A stretch of 8,885 bases of DNA from Lachnospiraceae bacterium (GTDB lineage: Bacteria; Bacillota_A; Clostridia; Lachnospirales; Lachnospiraceae), in NCBI GenBank assembly GCA_017437705.1, contig JAFRYJ010000151.1, positions 1 through 8,885 of the forward strand, read 5' to 3'. The number at the start of each line of letters is the position of its first letter. Within the stretch, counting starts at the first letter, position 1. Made by a program: the position numbers and the translations under genes. The notes beneath the pieces are model-generated. The model made no database searches and was not told the origin of the DNA. It worked only from the letters and a program-made list of their open reading frames with translations. Shown piece by piece: positions 1-5,458 of this stretch.

Positions 1-96
1 CTTCGAGATGGTCCTGGACCCCACCGGTTCCCCGGTGTCGAGATATGTACGGATTATCACTTTAAGTATCGCTATTTTTCTGTTGTCTAATTCCAT
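1..96 (-). CDS. hrcA: Heat-inducible transcription repressor HrcA (N-terminal fragment, cut by window edge)
   Basis: Only the first 32 codons are in the window. Read on the minus strand from ATG at 94-96, they begin MELDNRKIAIL and include the hallmark TGEPVGSRTISK, which is typical of the HrcA winged-helix DNA-binding domain. HrcA is known to repress the dnaK and groE chaperone operons by binding CIRCE. It folds with GroEL help, so it senses free chaperone. The start is supported by GGAG at 104-107, 7 bases before the ATG, and by the CIRCE element in the leader (116-142), so the gene should repress itself. In Clostridia hrcA is normally followed by grpE, dnaK and dnaJ; that operon would lie beyond the left edge (inference). 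The frame is open to base 1. Confidence 0.95.
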   Translation of the reverse strand, partial: MELDNRKIAILKVIIRTYLDTGEPVGSRTISK

Positions 97-115
97 ATCT
101 TTTCTCCGCTTTCTG

Positions 116-142
116 TTAGCACTCGAAAATGTAGAGTGCTAA
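116..142 (-). promoter_or_regulatory. CIRCE operator (HrcA binding site)
   Basis: A perfect match to the CIRCE consensus: TTAGCACTC (116-124), nine spacer bases (125-133), GAGTGCTAA (134-142). Both 9-base arms are fully complementary. It lies in the 5' leader of hrcA, 19 bases before the ATG and about +8 to +34 from the predicted transcription start. HrcA is expected to bind here and repress its own operon. The site is symmetrical; the strand given is that of the controlled gene. Confidence 0.97.
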
Positions 143-155
143 CATCTATGTATAA

Positions 156-179
156 AAAATACCACCGCGGTGGTATTTT
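156..179. repeat. 24-bp perfect palindrome across the hrcA promoter (operator or terminator)
   Basis: Two 12-base arms (156-167 and 168-179) are perfectly complementary with centre CCGCGG; the core reads ACCACCGCGGTGGT. It runs from the -10 box to the last base of the -35 box. Two readings fit. It may be an operator for a dimeric repressor other than HrcA. It may also act as an intrinsic terminator for the gene ending at 223, because on the minus strand the hairpin ends in a run of six T (159-154), although these T bases are partly in the stem. The two roles are not exclusive. Confidence 0.6.
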
Positions 180-184
180 GTCAA
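156..184 (-). promoter_or_regulatory. Predicted sigma-A promoter of hrcA
   Basis: On the minus strand a perfect -35 box TTGACA (179-184) is followed by a 17-base spacer and a -10 box TATTTT (156-161, 4 of 6 bases). Transcription would start near 149-150 and give a leader of about 53 bases holding CIRCE. A second -10-like hexamer TATACA (149-154) is nearer consensus but has no -35 box at the right distance. Confidence 0.65.
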
Positions 185-222
185 TACATATTTGATGAAT
201 TTTGCACTGTTTTAGAAGTCCT

Positions 223-1107
223 TCAGGATCTCCCGTCCGTATACCTTTTCCGCAGGGACGCTGCCTGATCCGCGAGCTCTTTTACAAGCTTCAGCCTGCG
301 TTTGTCGAACCTGTCCTCTGCCGGCACAAAAGGCTCTTCCAAGGCCTGTTTCGCGGTACTTCCGGCATCTCCGTCTACCTTATGACGCAGGATATCTTCC
401 CTGTGCTTTTCATATACCTGCTCCATGGCTTCAAGCCTTATCGAGCAGAAATTCCTGTCCGCCACCAGGGCCAGATCGTAGAAATGATCCTCCGCAAAAC
501 CTTTCGCAGGATAAAATACATCATCTGCGCCGCAGGGCTCGCCATAATAAAAATCAAAGACCGGTACTGATGCCCCTCCGGACCTTCCATCATCATCCTG
601 CGAATACTTCGCTGCAGTCCTTTTTTCAAATCTGCCCCTGAAATTATCGGAAAAATGATAATAAAAGGTCTCATGCACCGTCTTTTCCGAGGGCTCCTCA
701 CCGCCTGCAAACAGGGCGTGGACCTGGGAGAAAAGCTCTGCTGCAAGAGTGACCTCCTCCAGGTCTCCTTCCCACGTGAACGGTACGACGCTTATGATGT
801 GGGCAAAAAGCAGGGATGCCCAGCTGCCGAAGGATCCCAGCGATCTTTCGGCGAAGGCGGGATCCGCATAGGAACGGGCGTAGTTTTCTCCGGAGACGGT
901 CTCGTAGAGCTTTACGGCATCACCGGCAGGAACATCGTTCTCCAGGATCTCAAAAACCTTTAGCATAAGCTCCGCCGCAGACCTGAAAAAACCGCCTGTG
1001 GCGCTTTCCCCCGGCTCTTCCCCGGCTATACCGGCTATCCTTTCGCTTACAAGCCCGTATCTTTCCCTTATGATATTTTCGTTAGTTTCTATTTCTATAT
1101 GGCTCAT
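223..1107 (-). CDS. Protein resembling the N-terminal, non-catalytic part of Lachnospiraceae M29 aminopeptidases; peptidase domain absent
   Basis: 294 residues, acidic, no signal peptide or membrane segment, so probably cytoplasmic. From memory, the long (about 650 residue) Lachnospiraceae aminopeptidases annotated as M29 begin with a helical region sharing several blocks seen here: an ENIIRERYGLVSERI-like start, YARSYADPAFAE near residues 76-87, EGDLEEVTLAAELF near 113-126, and later VYEKHRED followed by EEPFVP. The match stops at RYTDGRS, about where the full proteins continue into the metal-peptidase domain. A middle section also seems shorter (about 165-185). The metal-binding peptidase part is missing, so aminopeptidase activity is not expected. 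ATG start at 1105-1107, 5 bases after the upstream stop codon; AGGA overlaps that stop, so translation may be coupled. It could be a decayed paralogue, a regulatory stand-alone domain or an unrelated helical protein. No intact catalytic remnant fits in the 40 bases before the hrcA promoter. Confidence 0.6.
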   Translation of the reverse strand: MSHIEIETNENIIRERYGLVSERIAGIAGEEPGESATGGFFRSAAELMLKVFEILENDVPAGDAVKLYETVSGENYARSYADPAFAERSLGSFGSWASLLFAHIISVVPFTWEGDLEEVTLAAELFSQVHALFAGGEEPSEKTVHETFYYHFSDNFRGRFEKRTAAKYSQDDDGRSGGASVPVFDFYYGEPCGADDVFYPAKGFAEDHFYDLALVADRNFCSIRLEAMEQVYEKHREDILRHKVDGDAGSTAKQALEEPFVPAEDRFDKRRLKLVKELADQAASLRKRYTDGRS

Positions 1108-1112
1108 TTATC

Positions 1113-1436
1113 CTAGTCCGCCATCATCCCGTAAAAGTTTATGGCTAAAAACGCCACGATACCGATGATGTTTATTATAAGCCCCGATTTGATATAAGGC
1201 CCGTAGGTGTCGTCGTCACGGAGGGCCCTCGCCGATATGACCGTTCCGGCTATGGAGAGCATAAAGGCGATGTACAGAAGGAGCCCTGCCCTTCCCACAT
1301 TGCCCTCGGATACCACGGCATAGATGACCAGCGCCGCTATGATAACAAGCGATATGACACCCATGATGAATGCGTCCATTCCGGCCTTCGTCTTCTGTTT
1401 TTTTATCTTTGAAAAGCTGTATACCTGCCTAGCCAA
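1113..1436 (-). CDS. Small three-helix membrane protein, DUF6142-like
   Basis: 107 residues. A basic N-terminus (RQVYSFSKIKKQKTK) is followed by three hydrophobic segments at about 22-43, 50-71 and 81-104, with a charged RALRDDDTYG loop between the second and third. Length, basic start and helix pattern agree with the Lachnospiraceae family DUF6142 as I remember it; its function is unknown. The start is TTG (1434-1436), chosen because a perfect AGGAGG (1444-1449) lies 7 bases before it. This start overlaps the end of the upstream vanZ-like gene by 8 bases, and the next gene begins 5 bases downstream, so it is the middle gene of a tight operon. The positive-inside rule would place the N-terminus in the cytoplasm. 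Confidence 0.75.
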   Translation of the reverse strand: MARQVYSFSKIKKQKTKAGMDAFIMGVISLVIIAALVIYAVVSEGNVGRAGLLLYIAFMLSIAGTVISARALRDDDTYGPYIKSGLIINIIGIVAFLAINFYGMMAD

Positions 1437-1887
1437 GATGGGACCTCCTGATCCTGTTCACCAGTTTGAACAGCAAATATCCGAGTACGCCTCCGAAGGT
1501 GTTCAGTATAAGGTCGTCCACGTCAAAGGCGCCGACCTTCGTGAGGAACTGGATCGTCTCGATAATGAGGCTCAGACAAAGCGCCCCGAAAAACGTCCTC
1601 CAGAAGCTCGAATGTCTTTTTATAATGATCGGATAAAAGAATCCGAAGGGAATAAAGGCTATGACGTTGCCGAGAAGGTTGTCGAACACAGCCCTGAATC
1701 CCAGCGAATCTATATTCGAATAAAATCTTATGATCTCCCTGAAAGGGACCAGGTTATATCTGTAATCGGCCGCTCCTTCTGCCCTGTATGCTTCGCTGAA
1801 AAAACACACATAAAAAAGGAGAAGCAGATAGAGCACCATGCAAATGGCAGTCAGGATACGGATCTGCGCTTTCTCCCTGTTGTCCAT
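1429..1887 (-). CDS. VanZ-like family membrane protein
   Basis: 152 residues from ATG at 1885-1887. VanZ-family features are visible: hydrophobic segments at about 10-31, 70-90, 97-115 and 127-144, the block NVIAFIPFGF (74-83), SLIIETIQ (106-113) and FDVDDLILNTFGG (121-133). VanZ itself gives low-level teicoplanin resistance, but chromosomal homologues are widespread in Firmicutes and mostly of unknown role; nothing nearby suggests a glycopeptide resistance cluster. A start 22 codons upstream at 1953 is possible, but AAGGAG (1896-1901), 8 bases before the internal ATG, and loss of similarity further upstream favour 1887. A predicted promoter lies at 1940-1968. It is the first gene of an operon with the DUF6142-like and M29-like genes, whose co-transcription suggests an envelope-related task (inference). 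Confidence 0.88.
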   Translation of the reverse strand: MDNREKAQIRILTAICMVLYLLLLFYVCFFSEAYRAEGAADYRYNLVPFREIIRFYSNIDSLGFRAVFDNLLGNVIAFIPFGFFYPIIIKRHSSFWRTFFGALCLSLIIETIQFLTKVGAFDVDDLILNTFGGVLGYLLFKLVNRIRRSHLG

Positions 1888-1939
1888 AAAACAGTCTCCT
1901 TGATGATGCCGGCCGCAATATCCCCGGACGGCACTGCTT

Positions 1940-1968
1940 ATATTACCATACAACTGTTATATGTTCAA
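1940..1968 (-). promoter_or_regulatory. Predicted promoter of the vanZ-like operon
   Basis: On the minus strand TTGAAC (1963-1968) and TAATAT (1940-1945) are separated by 17 bases; each box matches sigma-A consensus at 4 of 6 positions. The start would be near 1933, with a leader of about 45 bases before the ATG at 1887. It diverges from the antiporter promoter about 90 bases away. Confidence 0.5.
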
Positions 1969-2011
1969 TGTGTGAACCCGGTCTGTTTTTTCAGCGGATA
2001 CCGGCCCGTTT

Positions 2012-2051
2012 TCCGCGCAGACCGCAGGTTTCCGGCGGGCCTCTCCGCGCA
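2012..2051 (+). repeat. Direct repeat TCCGCGCA x2 upstream of the antiporter promoter
   Basis: TCCGCGCA occurs at 2012-2019 and 2044-2051, 32 bases apart, close to three turns of DNA, with the second copy 8 bases before the -35 box. GGCCCG (2003-2008) and CGGGCC (2036-2041) form an inverted pair in the same stretch. Possible regulator half-sites; no known consensus recognised. This lies in the 228-base divergent gap between the vanZ-like gene and the antiporter, which otherwise holds only the two promoters. Confidence 0.35.
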
Positions 2052-2058
2052 ATCCAAA

Positions 2059-2087
2059 TTGACCCCTCCCCGGCATCATGGTAGAAT
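2059..2087 (+). promoter_or_regulatory. Predicted promoter of the calcium/sodium antiporter gene
   Basis: TTGACC (2059-2064, 5 of 6) and TAGAAT (2082-2087, 5 of 6) are separated by exactly 17 bases, a good sigma-A promoter. Transcription from about 2094 would leave a short leader of about 20 bases containing the GGGAGG ribosome binding site (2102-2107). Confidence 0.65.
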
Positions 2088-2115
2088 TAATGATGTTTAC
2101 CGGGAGGATAGGAAA

Positions 2116-3102
2116 TTGGACGCTGTTTTACCGTATTTACTGCTTATCGTTGGTTTTGTGGCCCTTATCAAGGGGGCTGACTGGTTCGTGGAAGGAAGCT
2201 CGGGCTTTGCGAAGCTTGCGCATATTCCTCCCATTATCATAGGGCTCACCATCGTCTCCGTAGGCACCAGCGCTCCGGAGGCGGCCGTATCCATTACCGC
2301 CGCCATCAGAGGCAGCAACGATATCGCCGTGGGAAACATCATCGGGTCGAACCTGTTCAATCTTCTTATGGTGGGCGGCATCTGCGCCATCATGAAGCCC
2401 CTCCCCGTCAGCAAAAGCATAATTAAGAAGGAGCTTTTATGGTCCATACTGGCCGCGGGGCTCCTTCTTGTAATGGGTCTCGACGCTGTTCTTTTCGGTG
2501 CTGAGAAGAACATGATTAGCAGGATCGACAGCCTTATCCTCTTTATACTGTTCCTGCTCTTCATAACTTATCAGGTACGCTCGGGTATGAAGTCCCACAG
2601 GGAGGGCATTGAAGAGGATGTGCCCGAGATAAAGGACCTCACTCCCTTAAAATGCACGATCCTTCTTTTGATCGGTATCGCCCTCGTCATCGCGGGAGGC
2701 CAGCTTGTGGTTGATTCCGCCACGAAGATCGCCCGCTCCTTCGGCGTCAGCGACGCTTTTATAGCGCTTACGGTGATCGCCGTGGGCACATCGCTGCCGG
2801 AACTTGTAACGTCCATTGTTGCGTCACGCAAGGGCGAGAACGACCTGGCCCTGGGCAATATCGTCGGCAGCAATCTTTTCAATATACTGTTCATTCTCGG
2901 CGCATCGGGCATTTTCAGCCCGCTGAACTTTGCCGATGAATGCTTCATCGATATCGCCTATCTGATCGCCATCAGCATAATAACTATGATATTTGCCGCC
3001 ACAAAAGGCCGCATTACGCGGCCTGAGGGTATCTGTATGGTAGTTCTGTACGTATCCTATGTGGGTTATCTTATGTGGCAGCAGGGGCTCATCTTCAGCT
3101 GA
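2116..3102 (+). CDS. Calcium/sodium antiporter, YrbG-type (CaCA superfamily)
   Basis: 328 residues, the usual length for YrbG-type Na+/Ca2+ exchangers, which use an ion gradient to export calcium across the cytoplasmic membrane. Two homologous alpha repeats are clear: GTSAPE (50-55) with GNIIGSNLFN (73-82), and GTSLPE (224-229) with GNIVGSNLFN (247-256). The acidic residues E55 and E229 are the family's ion-coordinating glutamates. About ten hydrophobic segments are present, with a charged cytoplasmic loop around 155-175 between the halves. The start is TTG at 2116, supported by GGGAGG (2102-2107) 8 bases upstream and by a promoter ending at 2087. The frame stays open back to 1324, but that part is antisense to the vanZ and DUF6142 genes and does not look like protein. 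The stop lies inside the end of the opposing dehydrogenase gene. Ion specificity cannot be read from sequence alone. Confidence 0.95.
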   Translation: MDAVLPYLLLIVGFVALIKGADWFVEGSSGFAKLAHIPPIIIGLTIVSVGTSAPEAAVSITAAIRGSNDIAVGNIIGSNLFNLLMVGGICAIMKPLPVSKSIIKKELLWSILAAGLLLVMGLDAVLFGAEKNMISRIDSLILFILFLLFITYQVRSGMKSHREGIEEDVPEIKDLTPLKCTILLLIGIALVIAGGQLVVDSATKIARSFGVSDAFIALTVIAVGTSLPELVTSIVASRKGENDLALGNIVGSNLFNILFILGASGIFSPLNFADECFIDIAYLIAISIITMIFAATKGRITRPEGICMVVLYVSYVGYLMWQQGLIFS

Positions 3103-4036
3103 GACCGGCCTGCCAGTTCTTTATATTATCCAGTACCATGTCCATAAGGCGCGCTCTTGTTTCGGAAGCGGCCCATGCAATATGGGGAGTGATGATCAGC
3201 TTTCCGCTGTCCTGTATCCTTCTTAAAGGGCAGTCCTCCGCCATGGGCTCCTTGCATAAAACATCGATGCCCGCCGCCTTGATGTCGCCGTTTTCAAGGG
3301 CGCAGGCCAGGTCCTCCTCAACAACGATGGGACCCCTGCCTACGTTAATGAAGATGGCGCTGTTTTTCATCTTCTTAAATGCGTCGGCGTTCATGAGTCC
3401 TTCCGTATTGCTGTTGAGGGGCGCATGCACGGAAACGATATCCGAGCGCTCCAGAAGCTCGTCAAAGGAAACGCATTCGTAACCCGCATCCAGGTTCTTA
3501 CCGGAGGTCGAATAATAGATCACTTTGCAGCCGAAGCATTCGGCTATCTGTGCAACGCGCTTTCCGATGTTGCCCATGCCGATGATGCCCCAGGTCATAC
3601 CCTGCAGCTCATGGAAGATCTTCGCAAAATGGGTGAAGCTCACATCATTAACGTATTTTCCCGTCTTCGTATAGTTATCGTAATAGGGGAGCTGCTCCAG
3701 CAGGTAGAACATCATCGCGAACGTATGCTGCGCCACGCTCTCCGTTGAATAGCCGGACACGTTCCTCCAGGCGATCCCCCTCCTGTCCAGATATTCGGTA
3801 TCCAGATTGTTGATGCCCGTGGCCGTGATGCACACAAGCTTCAGGTTCTCCGCATCCTTAATGGAACCTTCGTTTATAAGCTGCTTATTCATTATTATGA
3901 TGTCCGCATCCTTCGATCTCTCTCCGATCTCATCGTATGCGGTGGTGCCGTATGAAACCACCTCGCCCAGTTCGTCAAACGCGGAAAGGTCTACGTCATA
4001 GCCTATGGAATCAGTATCAAGCATTACTATCTTCAT
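3095..4036 (-). CDS. D-isomer specific 2-hydroxyacid dehydrogenase, hydroxypyruvate/glycerate type
   Basis: 313 residues, a normal length for this family, which interconverts 2-oxoacids and D-2-hydroxyacids with NAD(P)H in the cytoplasm. The nucleotide-binding motif GMGNIG is at 153-158. The catalytic set is complete: R234 (in NVGRG), E263 (in CKEP) and H285 (in TPHIAWA). The residues after the second Rossmann strand read YYSTSGK (174-180) rather than ending in the aspartate typical of strict NAD enzymes, so NADP use is possible (inference). The substrate is uncertain; similarity is to hydroxypyruvate or glycerate dehydrogenases rather than to SerA, since no ACT domain is present. ATG at 4034-4036 follows GGGAGG (4043-4048) by 6 bases. 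It is a single-gene unit with its own promoter and overlaps the antiporter's end by 8 bases. Confidence 0.92.
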   Translation of the reverse strand: MKIVMLDTDSIGYDVDLSAFDELGEVVSYGTTAYDEIGERSKDADIIIMNKQLINEGSIKDAENLKLVCITATGINNLDTEYLDRRGIAWRNVSGYSTESVAQHTFAMMFYLLEQLPYYDNYTKTGKYVNDVSFTHFAKIFHELQGMTWGIIGMGNIGKRVAQIAECFGCKVIYYSTSGKNLDAGYECVSFDELLERSDIVSVHAPLNSNTEGLMNADAFKKMKNSAIFINVGRGPIVVEEDLACALENGDIKAAGIDVLCKEPMAEDCPLRRIQDSGKLIITPHIAWAASETRARLMDMVLDNIKNWQAGLS

Positions 4037-4100
4037 GTCATTCCTCCCGATGTCTTTAAAATCCTGTATTATGCTTCAAAAAGATAAATCATTTAAATGG

Positions 4101-4109
4101 ATTATATCA
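4101..4109 (-). promoter_or_regulatory. Extended -10 promoter of the hydroxyacid dehydrogenase gene
   Basis: On the minus strand TGATATAAT contains a perfect TATAAT (4101-4106) and the TGn extension (4107-4109). No good -35 box is present (CGGTAT at 17 bases). Start near 4094; leader about 58 bases. This suits an extended -10 promoter or one needing an activator. Confidence 0.55.
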
Positions 4110-4127
4110 TAAACTCCCGCGTCATAC

Positions 4128-4141
4128 CGTTATAAATAACG
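4128..4141. promoter_or_regulatory. Dyad near -40 of the dehydrogenase promoter
   Basis: CGTTAT (4128-4133), two bases, ATAACG (4136-4141): a perfect 6-2-6 inverted repeat. Its centre is about 40 bases upstream of the predicted start at 4094, overlapping where the missing -35 box should be. Candidate activator or repressor site; no known family consensus recognised. Confidence 0.35.
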
Positions 4142-4185
4142 ATGTTTGCAGAAAGACTGTATGATGTCACACTCTCCCGGATACG

Positions 4186-4217
4186 GAAAAACGGCAGGGG
4201 ACGCTCCCCTGCCGTTT
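4186..4217 (-). terminator. Rho-independent terminator of the membrane-anchored regulator gene
   Basis: Arms at 4189-4201 and 4205-4217 form a perfect 13-base-pair stem with the core ACGGCAGGGGA and a 3-base loop (4202-4204). On the minus strand it is followed by a run of T (4191-4187), and it begins 17 bases past the stop codon of the gene ending at 4234. The adenines on the far side are weaker as a terminator for plus-strand transcription. The rest of the 197-base gap holds the dehydrogenase promoter. Confidence 0.9.
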
Positions 4218-4233
4218 ATTCGTTTCGTCATTT

Positions 4234-5220
4234 TCAGTCTTTTTTCATTCTCAGCGCCTTTACGATGGCAAACACCGCTCCGTAGAGAACGCCTGCGATG
4301 GGCCAGATGATCCACGACCTGCTCCAGTCCTTTGCGATAAAGCTCCAGGCAAGATATGCAGCAGTTACAATAAGCCAGTAGATCGAACCGAAAACACTGT
4401 GTATCCTGTTGTCTTCCTTTGCTTCTCTTGAATAATCGCCCTCCTCAAGAAGCATCTGATAGCCTCCCCATACGGTGCAGACGCGGACTATAAGCATCGC
4501 GCCGATCCCGGCCAGCGCCAGCAGCGTACAGATGGCGATGATCTGAGGGAACTCACTTTCCCCGAAAATGATCAGTGTGATGCCTATCGGTATAACGGCC
4601 AGGACACAAAGCACGATACCCAGGGTCAGCTGCCAGTTGAATGCGGACCTGAACTGCTCTCTTTTCTCGTTAACCATTCCGTCCACGCCGTACAGCGTAT
4701 CAATGGGTTCCTTTTCAAGGAATTCGTATTTGCTCATGCTGAGGCCCGATACCACGAAAAGAGCCACCGCACAGCCCACAAGAAGTATCAGGGCAGTAAG
4801 CCCGATGCCTCCGACCTGTGCCTCCGTAAGGGCGATCTTTCCGCAGTCGCTGGCGCCGCCCAGGAATATAAGAAGTATGGGTGAAAGCACACAGAGAAGC
4901 ACTCCCAGCGAAATGCGCCGCGCGTTTTTCGCCTTCAGCTTCAGGAATTCGGATGCCTCCTCCATTGTTACGGGACGTGCGGCAGTTCCCGAATCGGGAA
5001 GCACCTCCTGCTCAAAGGATTCGATATCATCCTTTAAAAGGTAATCCGTGCTTACATTGAATATCTCCGACAGGCGGAGTATCCTGGCCATATCCGGTAC
5101 GGACTGGGCCATTTCCCATTTCGATATGGACTGGCGGCTCACGTCCATCTTCTCCGCCAGCTCCTCCTGGGACCATCCGTTTTTCTTTCTGAGTTCGATT
5201 ATCTTATCTGCAAGTATCAT
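4234..5220 (-). CDS. Membrane-anchored XRE-family transcriptional regulator
   Basis: 328 residues. Residues 1-63 are a classic XRE/Cro helix-turn-helix: [19 protein letters not shown], then the recognition helix around SRQSISKWE (28-36) and the conserved STDYLLKDD end (57-65). A linker with an acidic stretch leads to six hydrophobic segments at about 103-122, 138-160, 198-220, 226-248, 276-295 and 302-321. This architecture, a cytoplasmic DNA-binding head on a polytopic membrane domain, is common in Firmicutes; the membrane part is thought to sense an envelope or ligand signal, but the signal here is unknown. ATG at 5218-5220 follows a perfect AGGAGG (5228-5233) by 7 bases. It stands alone, with a terminator behind it and repeated CGGTTGC sites in front that may mediate self-control (inference). 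Its targets cannot be read from the window. Confidence 0.9.
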   Translation of the reverse strand: MILADKIIELRKKNGWSQEELAEKMDVSRQSISKWEMAQSVPDMARILRLSEIFNVSTDYLLKDDIESFEQEVLPDSGTAARPVTMEEASEFLKLKAKNARRISLGVLLCVLSPILLIFLGGASDCGKIALTEAQVGGIGLTALILLVGCAVALFVVSGLSMSKYEFLEKEPIDTLYGVDGMVNEKREQFRSAFNWQLTLGIVLCVLAVIPIGITLIIFGESEFPQIIAICTLLALAGIGAMLIVRVCTVWGGYQMLLEEGDYSREAKEDNRIHSVFGSIYWLIVTAAYLAWSFIAKDWSRSWIIWPIAGVLYGAVFAIVKALRMKKD

Positions 5221-5272
5221 TTTGAAACCTCCTGTTTTTCCGTTTTCGTTATGATGATCCTACGGAAAAACA

Positions 5273-5322
5273 CGGTTGCAGACCATAAAGTGTGCTTGGA
5301 AATGCCGCAACCGGCGGTTGCA
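5273..5322 (-). promoter_or_regulatory. Predicted promoter and operator region of the XRE regulator gene
   Basis: CGGTTGCA occurs at 5273-5280 and 5315-5322. The second copy forms with GCAACCG (5307-5313) a 15-base near-perfect palindrome (5307-5321, one central base). A weak promoter overlaps it on the minus strand: TTGCGG (5305-5310), 17 bases, TATGGT (5282-5287). The palindrome would cover the -35 box and the single site would lie just after the -10 box, a layout suited to self-repression. The sequence pattern is seen; the regulator's binding is inferred. Confidence 0.4.
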
Positions 5323-5379
5323 ATTGCCGGTTTCCGCCATAAAAGTCACTCATTCTGCACATTTTTATGCTGTTTTTTA

Positions 5380-5415
5380 AAAATCGTAAAACCAGGACAC
5401 GGTATCCTGTGCCTG
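5380..5415 (-). terminator. Candidate intrinsic terminator behind ung
   Basis: CAGG-CAC-GG (5393-5402, one bulged base) pairs with CC-GTG-CCTG (5406-5415, one bulged base) around the loop TAT, a 9-pair stem with two opposed bulges. On the minus strand it is followed by GGTTTTACGATTTTT. It lies 44 bases past the ung stop codon. The stem is imperfect, so confidence is moderate. Confidence 0.5.
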
Positions 5416-5416
5416 T

Positions 5417-5450
5417 AAGGATCCTGATTCAAGGATATCCTGCGATCCTT
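5417..5450. repeat. Cluster of short AGGAT/ATCCT dyads behind ung
   Basis: AAGGATCCT (5417-5425), AGGATATCCT (5432-5441) and GATCCTT (5444-5450) are overlapping self-complementary units; AAGGAT at 5417 can also pair with ATCCTT at 5445. It lies in the 238-base gap between ung and the regulator gene and may help end or stabilise the ung transcript. Function unknown. Confidence 0.4.
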
Positions 5451-5458
5451 ATATACTG

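Noticed and set aside
1429..1887. Glycopeptide resistance cluster suggested by the VanZ-like gene
   Set aside because: No vanA/vanB ligase, vanH, vanX or two-component regulator nearby; the hydroxyacid dehydrogenase is on its own promoter and is not VanH-like in context.
1324..2115. Long N-terminal extension of the antiporter reading frame
   Set aside because: It is antisense to the vanZ-like and DUF6142-like genes, its translation is polar and unlike any antiporter N-terminus, and a promoter, ribosome binding site and TTG start lie at its end.
2097..2948. Two minus-strand open frames opposite the antiporter
   Set aside because: Rich in Ser, Pro, Met and Arg as expected for the antisense of a hydrophobic gene; no ribosome binding sites or family features.
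3425..3748. Plus-strand open frame inside the dehydrogenase gene
   Set aside because: Lies wholly opposite a gene with intact catalytic residues; no independent support.
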